Positions 22,657 through 30,861 are shown, counted from the first letter of the stretch. The stretch is DNA of 30,938 bases from an uncultured bacterium (GCA_905214955.1 CAJMON010000034.1:1-30938), one strand, 5' to 3'. The notes: generated by a model from the letters alone, not told the origin. Numbers and translations: made by a program.

Positions 22657-23851
22657 GCGCCTGGTCTCCCCGGATAACGGCATCTTTTCCGTAGCGGTCC
22701 CGGATGGCATCCAGGGCTTCTTCCAGCTTTTTCTGTTTCTTGGAGGAAGCGGCGGCTTTTGGCTCCAGGTCAAATAAGGAGAGCTGCACCGGCTCGCTGA
22801 CGTCCGTGAGCCGGGAAGTACGGATGCCAAGCAGCCGGATGGGTGTCTGGTTCCAGAGCTGGTCAAACAGGACGAAAGCGGTGCGGCAGATCTGCTCTGT
22901 GGTGTCTGCCGGAGTGGACAGCTGGGTCTGCCGGGAAGTGGATACAAAGTCCGCATATTTGATTTCCACGCAGATACTTCCGGCACGGACATGTTTTGCA
23001 CGAAGCCTTGTGGAAATGCCTTCTGCCAGATTTTTCAGAATTTTTTTTGCCTCGGAAACATCCGTCAGGTCCTGGGAGAGGGTGGTGGAGCTGCCGATTC
23101 CCTTAGCAGCGGCTCTGGTGGACAGGACCGGAGAATCTTCGATGCCATTGGCGTATTCCCAGAGGGTGCGTCCATGGCTTTTTAAGTGGAGAGAAATCAG
23201 GGCAGGGTCCGACAGGGCCAGCTCACCGATGGTGCGGATGCCCAGTTTTTCCAGGGTGGCTGTGGAAGAATGGCCTGCCATGTACAGGCTGGATACAGGA
23301 AGGGGCCACATTTTTTTATGAATTTCTTCTGGGAAGAGGGTATGGACTTTGTCCGGCTTTTCAAAATCCGAAGCCATTTTTGCCAGCAATTTATTGGAAG
23401 AAATTCCCACATTGACGGTAAAACCGAAGCGTTTCCGGATGGTATCTTTGATTTCATGGGCGGCTTTTACCGGGGATTCATACAGATGTGCAATGCCGGT
23501 AAAATCCAGGAAGCATTCATCAATGCTTAATTGTTCAATATCCGGGGTCAGGGTGCGCAGGTAATTCATCAGCGCATGGCTGCACCTGGAATAGAGTTTC
23601 CGGTCAGGCGGAGCCACGATGAGATCGCCGCAGAGCCGTTTGGCCTGGGCAATGGGCTGGCTGGTGTAAATGCCGTAAGCCTTCGCCGGGATAGATTTGG
23701 CAAGAACGATGCTGTGGCGGGAAGCCTGGTCTCCGGCAATGACTGCAGGAATGGTGCGAAGATCCGGCCCGGCACCTGTGCGGAGATTTTCCGCGGAAGT
23801 CCAGCTTAAAAAGGCAGAATTGACATCAATATGAAAAATAATACGCGGCAT
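22613..23851 (-). CDS. dinB: DNA polymerase IV (Y-family translesion polymerase)
   Basis: A 412-residue error-prone polymerase that bypasses DNA lesions. The catalytic carboxylates are Asp9 (FHIDVNSAF) and Asp111-Glu112 (SIDECFLD). Phe14 is in the steric-gate position that excludes ribonucleotides. Palm, fingers and little-finger regions are complete. QLSLF at 356-360 is a consensus beta-clamp-binding motif, though about 50 residues remain after it rather than it ending the protein. GGGGG precedes the ATG. No obvious LexA box was seen in the short upstream region. Its last 44 nt overlap the convergent XRE gene. Confidence 0.95.
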   Translation of the reverse strand: MPRIIFHIDVNSAFLSWTSAENLRTGAGPDLRTIPAVIAGDQASRHSIVLAKSIPAKAYGIYTSQPIAQAKRLCGDLIVAPPDRKLYSRCSHALMNYLRTLTPDIEQLSIDECFLDFTGIAHLYESPVKAAHEIKDTIRKRFGFTVNVGISSNKLLAKMASDFEKPDKVHTLFPEEIHKKMWPLPVSSLYMAGHSSTATLEKLGIRTIGELALSDPALISLHLKSHGRTLWEYANGIEDSPVLSTRAAAKGIGSSTTLSQDLTDVSEAKKILKNLAEGISTRLRAKHVRAGSICVEIKYADFVSTSRQTQLSTPADTTEQICRTAFVLFDQLWNQTPIRLLGIRTSRLTDVSEPVQLSLFDLEPKAAASSKKQKKLEEALDAIRDRYGKDAVIRGDQALTSALKKSPRQTSH

Positions 23852-23874
23852 AGAGGCACCCCCTTTTTGCTTTT

Positions 23875-23903
23875 AGTGTAGCATAGTTCCGGTGTTGGTT
23901 CAA
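23875..23903 (-). promoter_or_regulatory. Promoter of dinB
   Basis: On the minus strand TTGAAC, 17-nt spacer, TACACT with a TGC extension, about 25 nt before the start codon. Confidence 0.65.
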
Positions 23904-23907
23904 TCAG

Positions 23908-23990
23908 CAGTGAAACACTTGCTGTTTCGCTGCGTAAGAAAGTGATTCAGGTGGGAGTACGAAGTACGGAACAATCCGTAAGGCATCTTT
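23908..23990 (+). repeat. Intergenic hairpin repeat, copy B
   Basis: The hairpin CAGTGAAAC/GTTTCGCTG (23908-23932) is followed at 23958-23990 by 33 nt identical to 15200-15232, with core ACGGA-ACAA-TCCGT. As with copy A, a different hairpin precedes the conserved block and the site lies between divergent genes. Confidence 0.75.
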
Positions 23991-24063
23991 CGACCACAAT
24001 ATCAGGAGATCTGTGTATTATAAATGTGGATAGTTTGTGGAAACTTTTGTGGAAAGCTTTCTA

Positions 24064-24092
24064 TGTACATTTGGAAAGAAGTCTGCTATACT
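24064..24092 (+). promoter_or_regulatory. Promoter of the TPR lipoprotein-hflX unit
   Basis: TGTACA (24064-24069), 17-nt spacer, TATACT (24087-24092) preceded by TGC, an extended -10; about 45 nt before the ATG. Confidence 0.65.
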
Positions 24093-24143
24093 AAGTACCA
24101 GACACGCGTTTACGCAGCGTGACCGGAAGACAGGAGGAACGGC

Positions 24144-25187
24144 ATGAAGAAGATGCGGTTGTGCCTTCTGGCTGTTTTTGCCGCAGTTCTTACAGGGTGC
24201 GGTCCCAGCCAGGAGGTCAGGGACAGTCTGGAGAGTGGGATGACCGCCCTGGAAAATGGAGAATATGCCCAGGCAAAGACATATTTTGAGCAGGTGGCAG
24301 ATGCAGGAGAGTATCTGACGGAGGCTTATAGAGGACAGGGCATTGCCTGTATGGGTGAGAATGACTTAGAGGGCGCTGTGACAGCCTTTGACCAGGCCCT
24401 GGCCAATACCGATGATAAGATGAAGCAGACCAGAAAAGATCTTTTCTATTATAAGGCGTCTGCATTATATAAGGAAGAAGACTACAGCGGAGCATCCGCG
24501 GTGTGCGATGAGATTTTGAAGCTGGAGAATGAAGGCCAGGCCCATTATATGAAAGGGGCGTGTCTTCTGATTCAGGGAGACCGGGAGAATGCCGCCACAG
24601 AGTTTAAGGCAGCGGCCACGCTCTGCCCGGAAGATTATGAGATGCTGTTGGACATTTATGAGTGCTATGATGAGCAGGATCTTTCCGCAGAGGGAGATAC
24701 CTATCTGCAGCAGGCGCTGAACATTCAGGGCTCCGGCCCGGATACTGCCTACCAGAAAGGCCGGATTTATTACTATCTTGGGGAATATGACAATGCCAAG
24801 GCCATGCTGGCATCTGCTGTGGAGAATGAGGATGCGGACTGTCTGCTTCTTATGGGAAGAGTGTATTTAAAGCTTGATGACACGTCCCATGCCAGAGTGA
24901 TGTACCAGAATTATGGGGAGAAATACGGCGAGACACCGGAGAGCATCAATGGATTGGTGCTCTGCGACATTGCAGAAGGCAGCTATGATTCTGCCCTTTC
25001 CAACATCGAAAGAGGCCTTGCCCTGGATGGCGAAAAAGGAAAGCAGGAGCTTGCGTTTAATGCTATTGCAGCCCTGGAAAAGAAAGGGGACTTTGCTTCT
25101 GCCAAGGAAAAGGCGGCAGCCTATGTTCAGGAATATCCGGCAGATGAGAAAGGCCAGAGAGAGTACGAGTTTCTGCAGAGCCGTTAA
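24144..25187 (+). CDS. TPR-repeat lipoprotein
   Basis: A 347-residue exported lipoprotein. The lipobox VLTGC puts the lipidated Cys at 19 after a short basic and hydrophobic signal. The mature part is almost all tetratricopeptide helices: repeated ALENGEYAQAKTYFEQ, GAVTAFDQAL, GQAHYMKGACLLIQGD and YYYLGEYDNAKAMLASA-type units, roughly eight repeats. Such proteins sit on the outer face of the membrane as protein-binding scaffolds. AGGAGGAA lies close before the ATG. It overlaps functionally with hflX, whose start is 3 nt after its stop. Partner unknown. Confidence 0.9.
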   Translation: MKKMRLCLLAVFAAVLTGCGPSQEVRDSLESGMTALENGEYAQAKTYFEQVADAGEYLTEAYRGQGIACMGENDLEGAVTAFDQALANTDDKMKQTRKDLFYYKASALYKEEDYSGASAVCDEILKLENEGQAHYMKGACLLIQGDRENAATEFKAAATLCPEDYEMLLDIYECYDEQDLSAEGDTYLQQALNIQGSGPDTAYQKGRIYYYLGEYDNAKAMLASAVENEDADCLLLMGRVYLKLDDTSHARVMYQNYGEKYGETPESINGLVLCDIAEGSYDSALSNIERGLALDGEKGKQELAFNAIAALEKKGDFASAKEKAAAYVQEYPADEKGQREYEFLQSR

Positions 25188-25190
25188 GCA

Positions 25191-26471
25191 GTGCGGGGAA
25201 AGGATTCTATACGGTTGATTGAATTAAAGAAAGAAGAAGAGAGCTATATTCTCGCAGCAGTGAAGACCAGTGACGGGGACCGGACGGAAGAATCTGTCCA
25301 GGAGCTGGCAGATCTGGCGTATACCGCAGGGGCCCGTGTGTGCGGCACCCTGATTCAGGCCAGAGAAGCAGTGCATCCGGGCACCTACCTTGGAAAAGGA
25401 AAGCTGGAAGAACTGCGGGAAATGCTGATAGAGACCAATGCCACAGGAGTGATCTGTGACGATGAGCTGTCGCCTGCCCAGTTAAACAATCTGGAGCAGA
25501 TCTTAGACTGCAAGGTGATTGACAGGACCCTTTTGATTCTGGATATTTTTGCAGGAAGGGCTGTGAGCAGCGAGGGAAAGATCCAGGTAGAGCTTGCCCA
25601 GCTAAAATACCGGGCAGCCAGACTGGTAGGTCTTCGCAATTCTCTTTCCAGGCTTGGCGGCGGCATCGGCACCAGAGGACCTGGAGAGAAAAAGCTGGAG
25701 ATGGACCGGCGTCTGGTTCACGGGCGCATCGGTCAGCTGAAGCAGGAGTTAAAAGAAGTGGAACGCCACAGAGAGTTGGTGCGTACCAACCGAAAACGAA
25801 ATCATGTGAAAGTGGCAGCCCTGGTGGGCTATTCCTGTGCAGGAAAAAGTTCCCTGGAAAATGCCTTGACCCATGCAGACATTCTGGAGGACGATATGCT
25901 GTTCTCCACACTGGATACGACTACCAGACTTTTGAAGCTTCCAGGAGCCCAGGAAGTTCTGCTGACAGATACCGTAGGATTTATCCGGAAACTGCCCCAT
26001 CATCTGATTGAGGCTTTTAAGAGTACCCTGGAGGAAGCCAAATACGCAGATATTATCATTCATGTAGTGGATGCGTCCAATCCTCAGATGGATATGCAGA
26101 TGGCAGTGGTCTATGAGACCTTAAAGGAGCTGGGCGTGGAGAATAAGACTGTGGTGACGGTGTTCAACAAGCAGGACAAGCTTGCAGAGAAGACTAGAGT
26201 CCGGGATTTCCAGGCGGATTACAGCGTGTGCGTTTCCGCAAAGACGGGAGAAGGCTTAGAAGAGCTGGAGGAGATCTTAAGTGAAATCCTGCAGAAAGGC
26301 CAGATCTATATTGAGCGGGTGCTGGATTACAGCCAGGCCGGTTCCATTCAGCTGATCCGCAACCGGGGACAGCTGCTTTCAGAAGAATATACCGGGGAAG
26401 GCATCATCATCAAGGCCTACGTGCCCATGGAAGTGTATACACATATACCGGGGCGGCCGTTAAATCCCTGA
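25191..26471 (+). CDS. hflX: GTPase HflX, ribosome-associated
   Basis: A 426-residue Obg/HflX-family GTPase that binds the 50S subunit and splits stalled or hibernating ribosomes. The N-terminal HflX domain has GTYLGKGKLEEL and the glycine-rich GTRGPGEKKLE (about 160-170), followed by a coiled coil. The G domain shows G1 GYSCAGKSS (213-221), G3 DTVG (260-263), G4 NKQD and G5 SAK. G1 is usually GYTNAGKST; the Cys and second Ser are mild variations. The GTG start has no Shine-Dalgarno and probably depends on coupling to the lipoprotein gene. A TTG at 25215 with GGGGAAAGG upstream is an equally good alternative. Confidence 0.94.
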   Translation: MRGKDSIRLIELKKEEESYILAAVKTSDGDRTEESVQELADLAYTAGARVCGTLIQAREAVHPGTYLGKGKLEELREMLIETNATGVICDDELSPAQLNNLEQILDCKVIDRTLLILDIFAGRAVSSEGKIQVELAQLKYRAARLVGLRNSLSRLGGGIGTRGPGEKKLEMDRRLVHGRIGQLKQELKEVERHRELVRTNRKRNHVKVAALVGYSCAGKSSLENALTHADILEDDMLFSTLDTTTRLLKLPGAQEVLLTDTVGFIRKLPHHLIEAFKSTLEEAKYADIIIHVVDASNPQMDMQMAVVYETLKELGVENKTVVTVFNKQDKLAEKTRVRDFQADYSVCVSAKTGEGLEELEEILSEILQKGQIYIERVLDYSQAGSIQLIRNRGQLLSEEYTGEGIIIKAYVPMEVYTHIPGRPLNP

Positions 26472-26556
26472 TGCATGGACGAACAGCTTTTTGACCTTTT
26501 GCCCCTGGTATCGTAATTATTTTAAAAATTTAAAATACTGGAAAAGTACCGATAAA

Positions 26557-26604
26557 ACACCATATATTGCGTGCGAGTAGAAAATGAAACGCAATATATG
26601 GTAT
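26557..26604 (+). promoter_or_regulatory. Paired NrdR-box-like operator upstream of nrdD
   Basis: ACACCATATATTGCGT (26557-26572) and ACGCAATATATGGTAT (26589-26604) match the palindromic NrdR box (ACAC-W-ATATAT-W-GTGT) at 14 and 13 of 16 positions. Their starts are 32 nt apart, three helical turns, the spacing typical of paired NrdR boxes. They end 9 nt before the -35 of nrdD. Being mutual inverted repeats followed by TTTTT, they can also form a hairpin terminator for hflX. Confidence 0.75.
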
Positions 26605-26613
26605 TTTTGTCCA

Positions 26614-26642
26614 TTGACGAAAGAACAAGCATCTGGTACAAT
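26614..26642 (+). promoter_or_regulatory. Promoter of nrdD
   Basis: TTGACG (26614-26619), 17-nt spacer, TACAAT (26637-26642) with a TGG extension. Start of transcription near 26650, giving a leader of about 50 nt that ends with GGGAGGA before the ATG. Confidence 0.85.
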
Positions 26643-26701
26643 GTTAAAAGCCGCCGTAAGGGGCGATCAAAAAAATTGATATTGTCTGGGAGGATTTATC
26701 A

Positions 26702-29098
26702 ATGTTTCAGGTAATCAAGAGAGACGGTCAGATTGCGGAATTTGACCTTACAAAGATAAGCGGCGCCGTTGCGAAAGCATTCGAAGCCACACAGAAACAG
26801 TACAACAAAGACATGATTGACTTATTGAGCCTTCGTGTTACTTCTGATTTTCAGGATAAGATCAAGAACAACCAGATTGACGTAGAGAGCATTCAGGACA
26901 GCGTGGAGAACACCCTGGTGCAGGCAGGATACGGAGATGTGGCCAAGGCTTACATCCTTTATCGGAAGCAGAGAGAAAAGATCCGGAACATGAAATCCAC
27001 GATCCTTGATTATAAAGAGATTGTAGACAGCTATGTTAAGGTAGAGGATTGGCGTGTAAAGGAAAATTCTACCGTGACCTATTCCGTGGGCGGACTGATT
27101 CTGTCCAACTCCGGAGCAGTAACGGCCAATTACTGGCTGTCTGAGATTTATGACCAGGAGATCGCAGATGCTCATAGAAATGCAGACATCCATATCCATG
27201 ACCTGTCCATGCTCACCGGTTACTGTGCTGGATGGTCTTTAAAACAGCTGATTAAGGAAGGACTTGGCGGTATTGAGGGAAAGATCACTTCTGCTCCGGC
27301 AAAACACCTTTCTGTGCTGTGTAACCAGATGGTAAATTTCCTTGGAATTATGCAGAATGAATGGGCAGGCGCTCAGGCATTTTCTTCTTTCGATACCTAT
27401 CTGGCGCCATTTGTCAAGGCAGACCATCTGACCTATCCGGAAGTGAAAAAATGCATTGAGACCTTTGTATTTGGCGTGAATACACCCAGCCGCTGGGGTA
27501 CCCAGGCACCGTTCTCCAACATCACCTTAGACTGGACGGTACCCAATGACCTGGCAGAGCTTCCGGCCATTGTCGGCGGAAAAGAGATGGATTTCTGCTA
27601 TAAAGACTGCAAAAAAGAGATGGATATGGTAAATAAGGCCTTTATCGAGACCATGATTGAGGGAGATGCCAATGGACGTGGATTCCAGTATCCCATCCCC
27701 ACCTATTCCATTACCAAAGATTTTGACTGGTCTGACACAGAAAACAACCGTCTGCTGTTTGAAATGACCGCCAAATATGGTACTCCGTATTTTTCCAACT
27801 ACATCAACAGCGATATGGAGCCCAGCGATGTGCGGAGCATGTGCTGCCGTCTGAGACTGGATTTAAGAGAGCTGCGCAAGAAGACCGGTGGATTCTTTGG
27901 TTCCGGAGAGAGTACCGGAAGCGTGGGCGTTGTCACCATCAATATGCCGAGAATCGCATATCTGTCCAAGACTCCGGAAGAGTTTTACAAACGGCTGGAT
28001 CATTTGATGGATATTTCCGCCCGTTCTTTAAAGATCAAGCGTGACGTGATCACCAAGCTGCTGGATGAGGGCCTGTACCCCTACACCAAGCGTTACCTTG
28101 GAAATTTTGACAATCATTTCTCCACCATTGGCCTTATCGGTATGAATGAAGTAGGTTTAAATGCCCCGTGGCTTGGTGAGGATCTGACCCATGAGAAGAC
28201 CCAGCTGTTTACCAGAGATGTGCTGAACCACATGCGGGAGCGGCTGATCAGATACCAGGAAGAGTATGGTGATTTGTACAACCTGGAGGCCACACCGGCA
28301 GAGTCCACCACCTACCGTCTGGCAAAACACGACCGGAAACAGTTCCCGGACATCAAGACTGCCGGAAAAGAGGGAGATACCCCGTACTACACCAACAGCT
28401 CCCACCTGCCGGTAGAGTATACATCCGATATTTTTGATGCATTGGATATCCAGGATGAGCTTCAGACTTTGTATACCTCCGGAACCGTGTTCCATGCTTT
28501 CCTGGGAGAAAAGCTTCCGGACTGGAAAGCTGCTGCAGGGCTGGTGCGCAAGATTGCAGAGAATTACCGTCTGCCCTATTACACCCTGTCTCCTACCTAT
28601 TCTGTGTGTCGTACCCACGGCTACATTTCCGGAGAGCATTTTACCTGTCCGGTGTGCGGTGGAAAAGCAGAGGTTTACAGCCGGATCACGGGCTACTATC
28701 GTCCGGTGCAGAACTGGAATGATGGAAAGGCTCAGGAGTACAAGAACCGGAAGCTGTATGATATGGAGCATTCCACACTGAAAAAAGTGCAGAGCCGTAT
28801 CGTGACGGTGAGCAAGGACAATGTAGATATTCGTCCGGCAAAGGGGATCCGGTATCTGTTCACCACCAAGACCTGCCCCAACTGCCAGATCGCGAAGGAA
28901 GCACTGGCGGATCTGAAATACAAGCTCATTGATGCAGAGGAGAATCCGGAGCTGGTGCGCAAGTATGGCATTATGCAGGCACCTACCCTGGTGATCGTCA
29001 ATGAAAATCAGGTGAAGAAGTATGTGAATGCATCCAATATTCGGAAATATGCAGAAGAGCAGAAAGAAAAAACTGCCAGAGAGGCAGTGACGGTATAA
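26702..29098 (+). CDS. nrdD: Anaerobic (class III) ribonucleoside-triphosphate reductase with C-terminal redoxin domain
   Basis: A 798-residue glycyl-radical enzyme making dNTPs from NTPs without oxygen. An ATP-cone (about 1-92) senses dATP/ATP. The ten-stranded barrel has Cys175 (YCAGW) and the Cys381-Cys382 pair (MCCR) in the thiyl-radical region. A zinc site near the C-terminus uses Cys636, Cys649, Cys652 and probably His639. The radical glycine is Gly664 in RITGYYRP. Beyond it, residues about 710-790 form a thioredoxin/glutaredoxin-like domain with CPNC at 725-728 and cis-Pro block QAPTLVIV. A built-in redoxin suggests thiol rather than formate as reductant (inference). The activase gene nrdG is not next door. 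Strong promoter with NrdR-like sites. Confidence 0.96.
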   Translation: MFQVIKRDGQIAEFDLTKISGAVAKAFEATQKQYNKDMIDLLSLRVTSDFQDKIKNNQIDVESIQDSVENTLVQAGYGDVAKAYILYRKQREKIRNMKSTILDYKEIVDSYVKVEDWRVKENSTVTYSVGGLILSNSGAVTANYWLSEIYDQEIADAHRNADIHIHDLSMLTGYCAGWSLKQLIKEGLGGIEGKITSAPAKHLSVLCNQMVNFLGIMQNEWAGAQAFSSFDTYLAPFVKADHLTYPEVKKCIETFVFGVNTPSRWGTQAPFSNITLDWTVPNDLAELPAIVGGKEMDFCYKDCKKEMDMVNKAFIETMIEGDANGRGFQYPIPTYSITKDFDWSDTENNRLLFEMTAKYGTPYFSNYINSDMEPSDVRSMCCRLRLDLRELRKKTGGFFGSGESTGSVGVVTINMPRIAYLSKTPEEFYKRLDHLMDISARSLKIKRDVITKLLDEGLYPYTKRYLGNFDNHFSTIGLIGMNEVGLNAPWLGEDLTHEKTQLFTRDVLNHMRERLIRYQEEYGDLYNLEATPAESTTYRLAKHDRKQFPDIKTAGKEGDTPYYTNSSHLPVEYTSDIFDALDIQDELQTLYTSGTVFHAFLGEKLPDWKAAAGLVRKIAENYRLPYYTLSPTYSVCRTHGYISGEHFTCPVCGGKAEVYSRITGYYRPVQNWNDGKAQEYKNRKLYDMEHSTLKKVQSRIVTVSKDNVDIRPAKGIRYLFTTKTCPNCQIAKEALADLKYKLIDAEENPELVRKYGIMQAPTLVIVNENQVKKYVNASNIRKYAEEQKEKTAREAVTV

Positions 29099-29110
29099 AG
29101 AACTTCGAAG

Positions 29111-29164
29111 GAGCATTGCTTTGTAACGACTCGTGTGAGTCAGTTATGGGGCAATGCTCTTTTT
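29111..29164 (+). terminator. Terminator of nrdD
   Basis: GAGCATTGC and GCAATGCTC pair around an inner TAAC-GACTC/GAGTC-A-GTTA hairpin, followed by five T. It ends 2 nt before an ATGA sequence. Confidence 0.92.
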
Positions 29165-29166
29165 GT

Positions 29167-29254
29167 ATGAGGCATAGAATCAGGACGTGCGGAAGCCGAT
29201 GGTTTTAGAAACCCATCAGGGTGTCATAAACTCGGCTGGACGGGTATTTACCCT
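29167..29254 (+). mobile_element. Possible right-end remnant of an IS200/IS605 (TnpB) element
   Basis: After the nrdD terminator comes GGAAGCCGATGGTTTTAG, then AAACCCATCAGGGTGTCA. This matches the layout of many TnpB-element right ends from memory: GGAAGCC, a GC stem with CTTTAG-like loop, then a GGATGTCA-like motif. GATGG/CCCATC, AGCCGA/TCGGCT and GGGTA/TACCC can pair. No transposase or tnpB gene remains. Tentative. Confidence 0.35.
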
Positions 29255-29277
29255 ATGAAAGTCAGTTACTGCGCACC
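29255..29277 (-). repeat. 3'-end fragment of the structured repeat, minus strand
   Basis: On the minus strand the 23 nt read GGTGCGCAGTAACTG then ACTTTCAT, matching the end of the deleted copy at 16791-16813 at 22 of 23 positions. It lies directly downstream of the csp terminator in the csp direction, as the full copies do relative to their upstream genes. Confidence 0.75.
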
Positions 29278-29286
29278 TATGGGATC

Positions 29287-29323
29287 AAAAAAAAGAGTCC
29301 TGCCTGCGCAAGACTCTTTTTTT
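29287..29323 (-). terminator. Terminator of the cold-shock gene, bidirectional
   Basis: Eight A plus GAGTC pair with GACTC plus seven T, loop of 12 nt. It is 19 nt beyond the csp stop codon and symmetrical enough to stop transcription from either side. Confidence 0.9.
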
Positions 29324-29341
29324 GGTTCGTCGAATGTATGA

Positions 29342-29542
29342 TTACAGCTTTACAACGTTAGCGGCCTGCATTCCGCGAGCGCCTTCGGTTAAATCATAGC
29401 TTACGTGCTGGCCTTCTTCAAGAGACTTGAAGCCTTCGCCCTGGATAGCGGAGAAATGTACGAATACATCTGCGCCATCTTCGCCAGTGATGAAACCATA
29501 GCCTTTTTCTGCGTTGAACCATTTTACTGTACCCTTGTTCAT
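29342..29542 (-). CDS. Cold-shock protein (CspA/CspB family)
   Basis: A 66-residue single-strand RNA/DNA-binding OB-fold protein that acts as an RNA chaperone. It shows RNP1 KGYGFIT and RNP2 VFVHFSAI, begins MNKGTVKWFN and ends MQAANVVKL, all canonical. The frame is open 20 codons further upstream, but GGAGGT lies 6 nt before the ATG at 29542 and the extension falls in the leader. Long 5' leader and near-consensus promoter; terminator directly downstream. Confidence 0.97.
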   Translation of the reverse strand: MNKGTVKWFNAEKGYGFITGEDGADVFVHFSAIQGEGFKSLEEGQHVSYDLTEGARGMQAANVVKL

Positions 29543-29678
29543 TTTGGTACCTCCATAAAAAATAGATAAAATTTCTGGAGAATGCTGAAAGTAAAAATTC
29601 ACCAGTTATTACAGATCATATAGAAAGCATAACCTCTAATAACTAGTGAATTATAACATCCAACATATCCCTGATACA
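29543..29678 (-). promoter_or_regulatory. Long 5' leader of the cold-shock mRNA
   Basis: From the promoter at 29685-29713 the predicted leader is about 135 nt, AT-rich, with no open reading frame. Long leaders are typical of cold-shock mRNAs, where the leader refolds on cooling to permit translation. Confidence 0.6.
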
Positions 29679-29684
29679 CGTCAA

Positions 29685-29713
29685 ATTATAGACTCTTTTT
29701 TTTGAAAAGTCAA
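29685..29713 (-). promoter_or_regulatory. Strong promoter of the cold-shock gene
   Basis: On the minus strand TTGACT, 17-nt A-rich spacer, TATAAT: 11 of 12 consensus positions. Confidence 0.9.
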
Positions 29714-29791
29714 GCATAAAGCAATCGGAATTTTGCGCCAGAAAGGGGCATGAGTTGTCTGTTTTTTTTCCAGAACGATGCGGGATTGGAC

Positions 29792-29820
29792 TTTACAAAT
29801 AAAGCTCCATCCGCTAAAAT
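29792..29820 (+). promoter_or_regulatory. Promoter of the adenosine deaminase gene
   Basis: TTTACA (29792-29797), 17-nt spacer, TAAAAT (29815-29820), about 49 nt before the ATG. Confidence 0.7.
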
Positions 29821-29868
29821 CTATAAAAATGATTTGAGTGTGAAAATCACCAAAGAGGAGTGAAGAAA

Positions 29869-30861
29869 ATGACACAAGACGAAATGAAAAACCTGAAGAA
29901 AATTGACCTTCACTGCCATCTGGACGGCTCTCTTTCCGAAGAGACGATTCAAAAAATGGCCCAAAATAATGGAATTCTTCTGCCAGAGCGGGAAGAATTG
30001 TTTCAGCGGCTGTGTGCCGGAGATGACTGCCAGGATTTAAAAGAGTATCTGGACTGTTTTGAAATTCCCTTAAGTCTTCTGCAGACAGAAGAAAACCTGG
30101 AAGAAGCCGTGCGCAGTCTATTAAAGGATGCGGCAAAGGAAAATACTCTGTACATGGAAATCCGGTTTGCTCCCCTTTCCAGCGTATCCGGAGGGCTGTC
30201 CTGTGAGCAGGTCATTGCCGCTGCGGTAAACGGCCTGAAAAAAGGAAGAAAAGAAACCGGGGTGGAAGGAAATCTGATTCTGTGCGCTATGCGCCATACA
30301 GATCCGGCAGAAAATCTGGAAATTTTAAAAGCCGGAGAGAAGTTTTTAGGAGACGGCGTGTGCGGCGTGGATGCAGCCGGAAACGAAGCAGCATTTCCCA
30401 TCACGGTGCAGAAGGCATTTTTTGAGGAAGCAAAATACCAGGGATTTCCCTTTACCATCCATGCAGGAGAGTGCGGAAGCGCCGAGAGCATCCGGGATGC
30501 ACTGGCTCTTGGAGCATCCAGAATCGGACATGGCATTGCGGCCAGAAAAGATCCGGAATTGATAAAAGAACTGCGGGAGCGTCAGATTCCGCTGGAAATG
30601 TGCCCCATCAGCAACCTGCAGACGAAAGCGGCAAAGTCTGCTGCGGAGTATCCATTCCGGGAATTTCTGGATGCAGGACTGTACGTGACCATCAACACAG
30701 ACAACCGGATGGTCAGCGGCACCAGCATGATCAGAGAGCTGTCCTGGCTTTCCAAAGAATTCCAGCTGACAAAAGAAGAAGCAGAAGGGCTGATGCGAAA
30801 TGCCGCCAAGGCAGCCTTTGCACCGGAAGAAATCAAGAAAAAACTGGTGCGGGAGATTTAA
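29869..30861 (+). CDS. add: Adenosine deaminase
   Basis: A 330-residue zinc enzyme that deaminates adenosine to inosine in purine salvage. Motifs in order: DLHCHLDGS (zinc His pair), MEIRFAPL, the GVDAAGNE substrate loop, FTIHAGECG (zinc His and catalytic Glu), RIGHGI (catalytic His) and NTDNRMVSGT (zinc Asp; many family members have DDP here). The frame begins at a GTG at 29860, but AGAGGAG lies 8 nt before the ATG at 29869, which I chose. It has its own promoter. Deaminase of a related purine is possible but the motif set is that of true adenosine deaminases. The remaining 77 bases of the window hold no gene. Confidence 0.93.
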   Translation: MTQDEMKNLKKIDLHCHLDGSLSEETIQKMAQNNGILLPEREELFQRLCAGDDCQDLKEYLDCFEIPLSLLQTEENLEEAVRSLLKDAAKENTLYMEIRFAPLSSVSGGLSCEQVIAAAVNGLKKGRKETGVEGNLILCAMRHTDPAENLEILKAGEKFLGDGVCGVDAAGNEAAFPITVQKAFFEEAKYQGFPFTIHAGECGSAESIRDALALGASRIGHGIAARKDPELIKELRERQIPLEMCPISNLQTKAAKSAAEYPFREFLDAGLYVTINTDNRMVSGTSMIRELSWLSKEFQLTKEEAEGLMRNAAKAAFAPEEIKKKLVREI

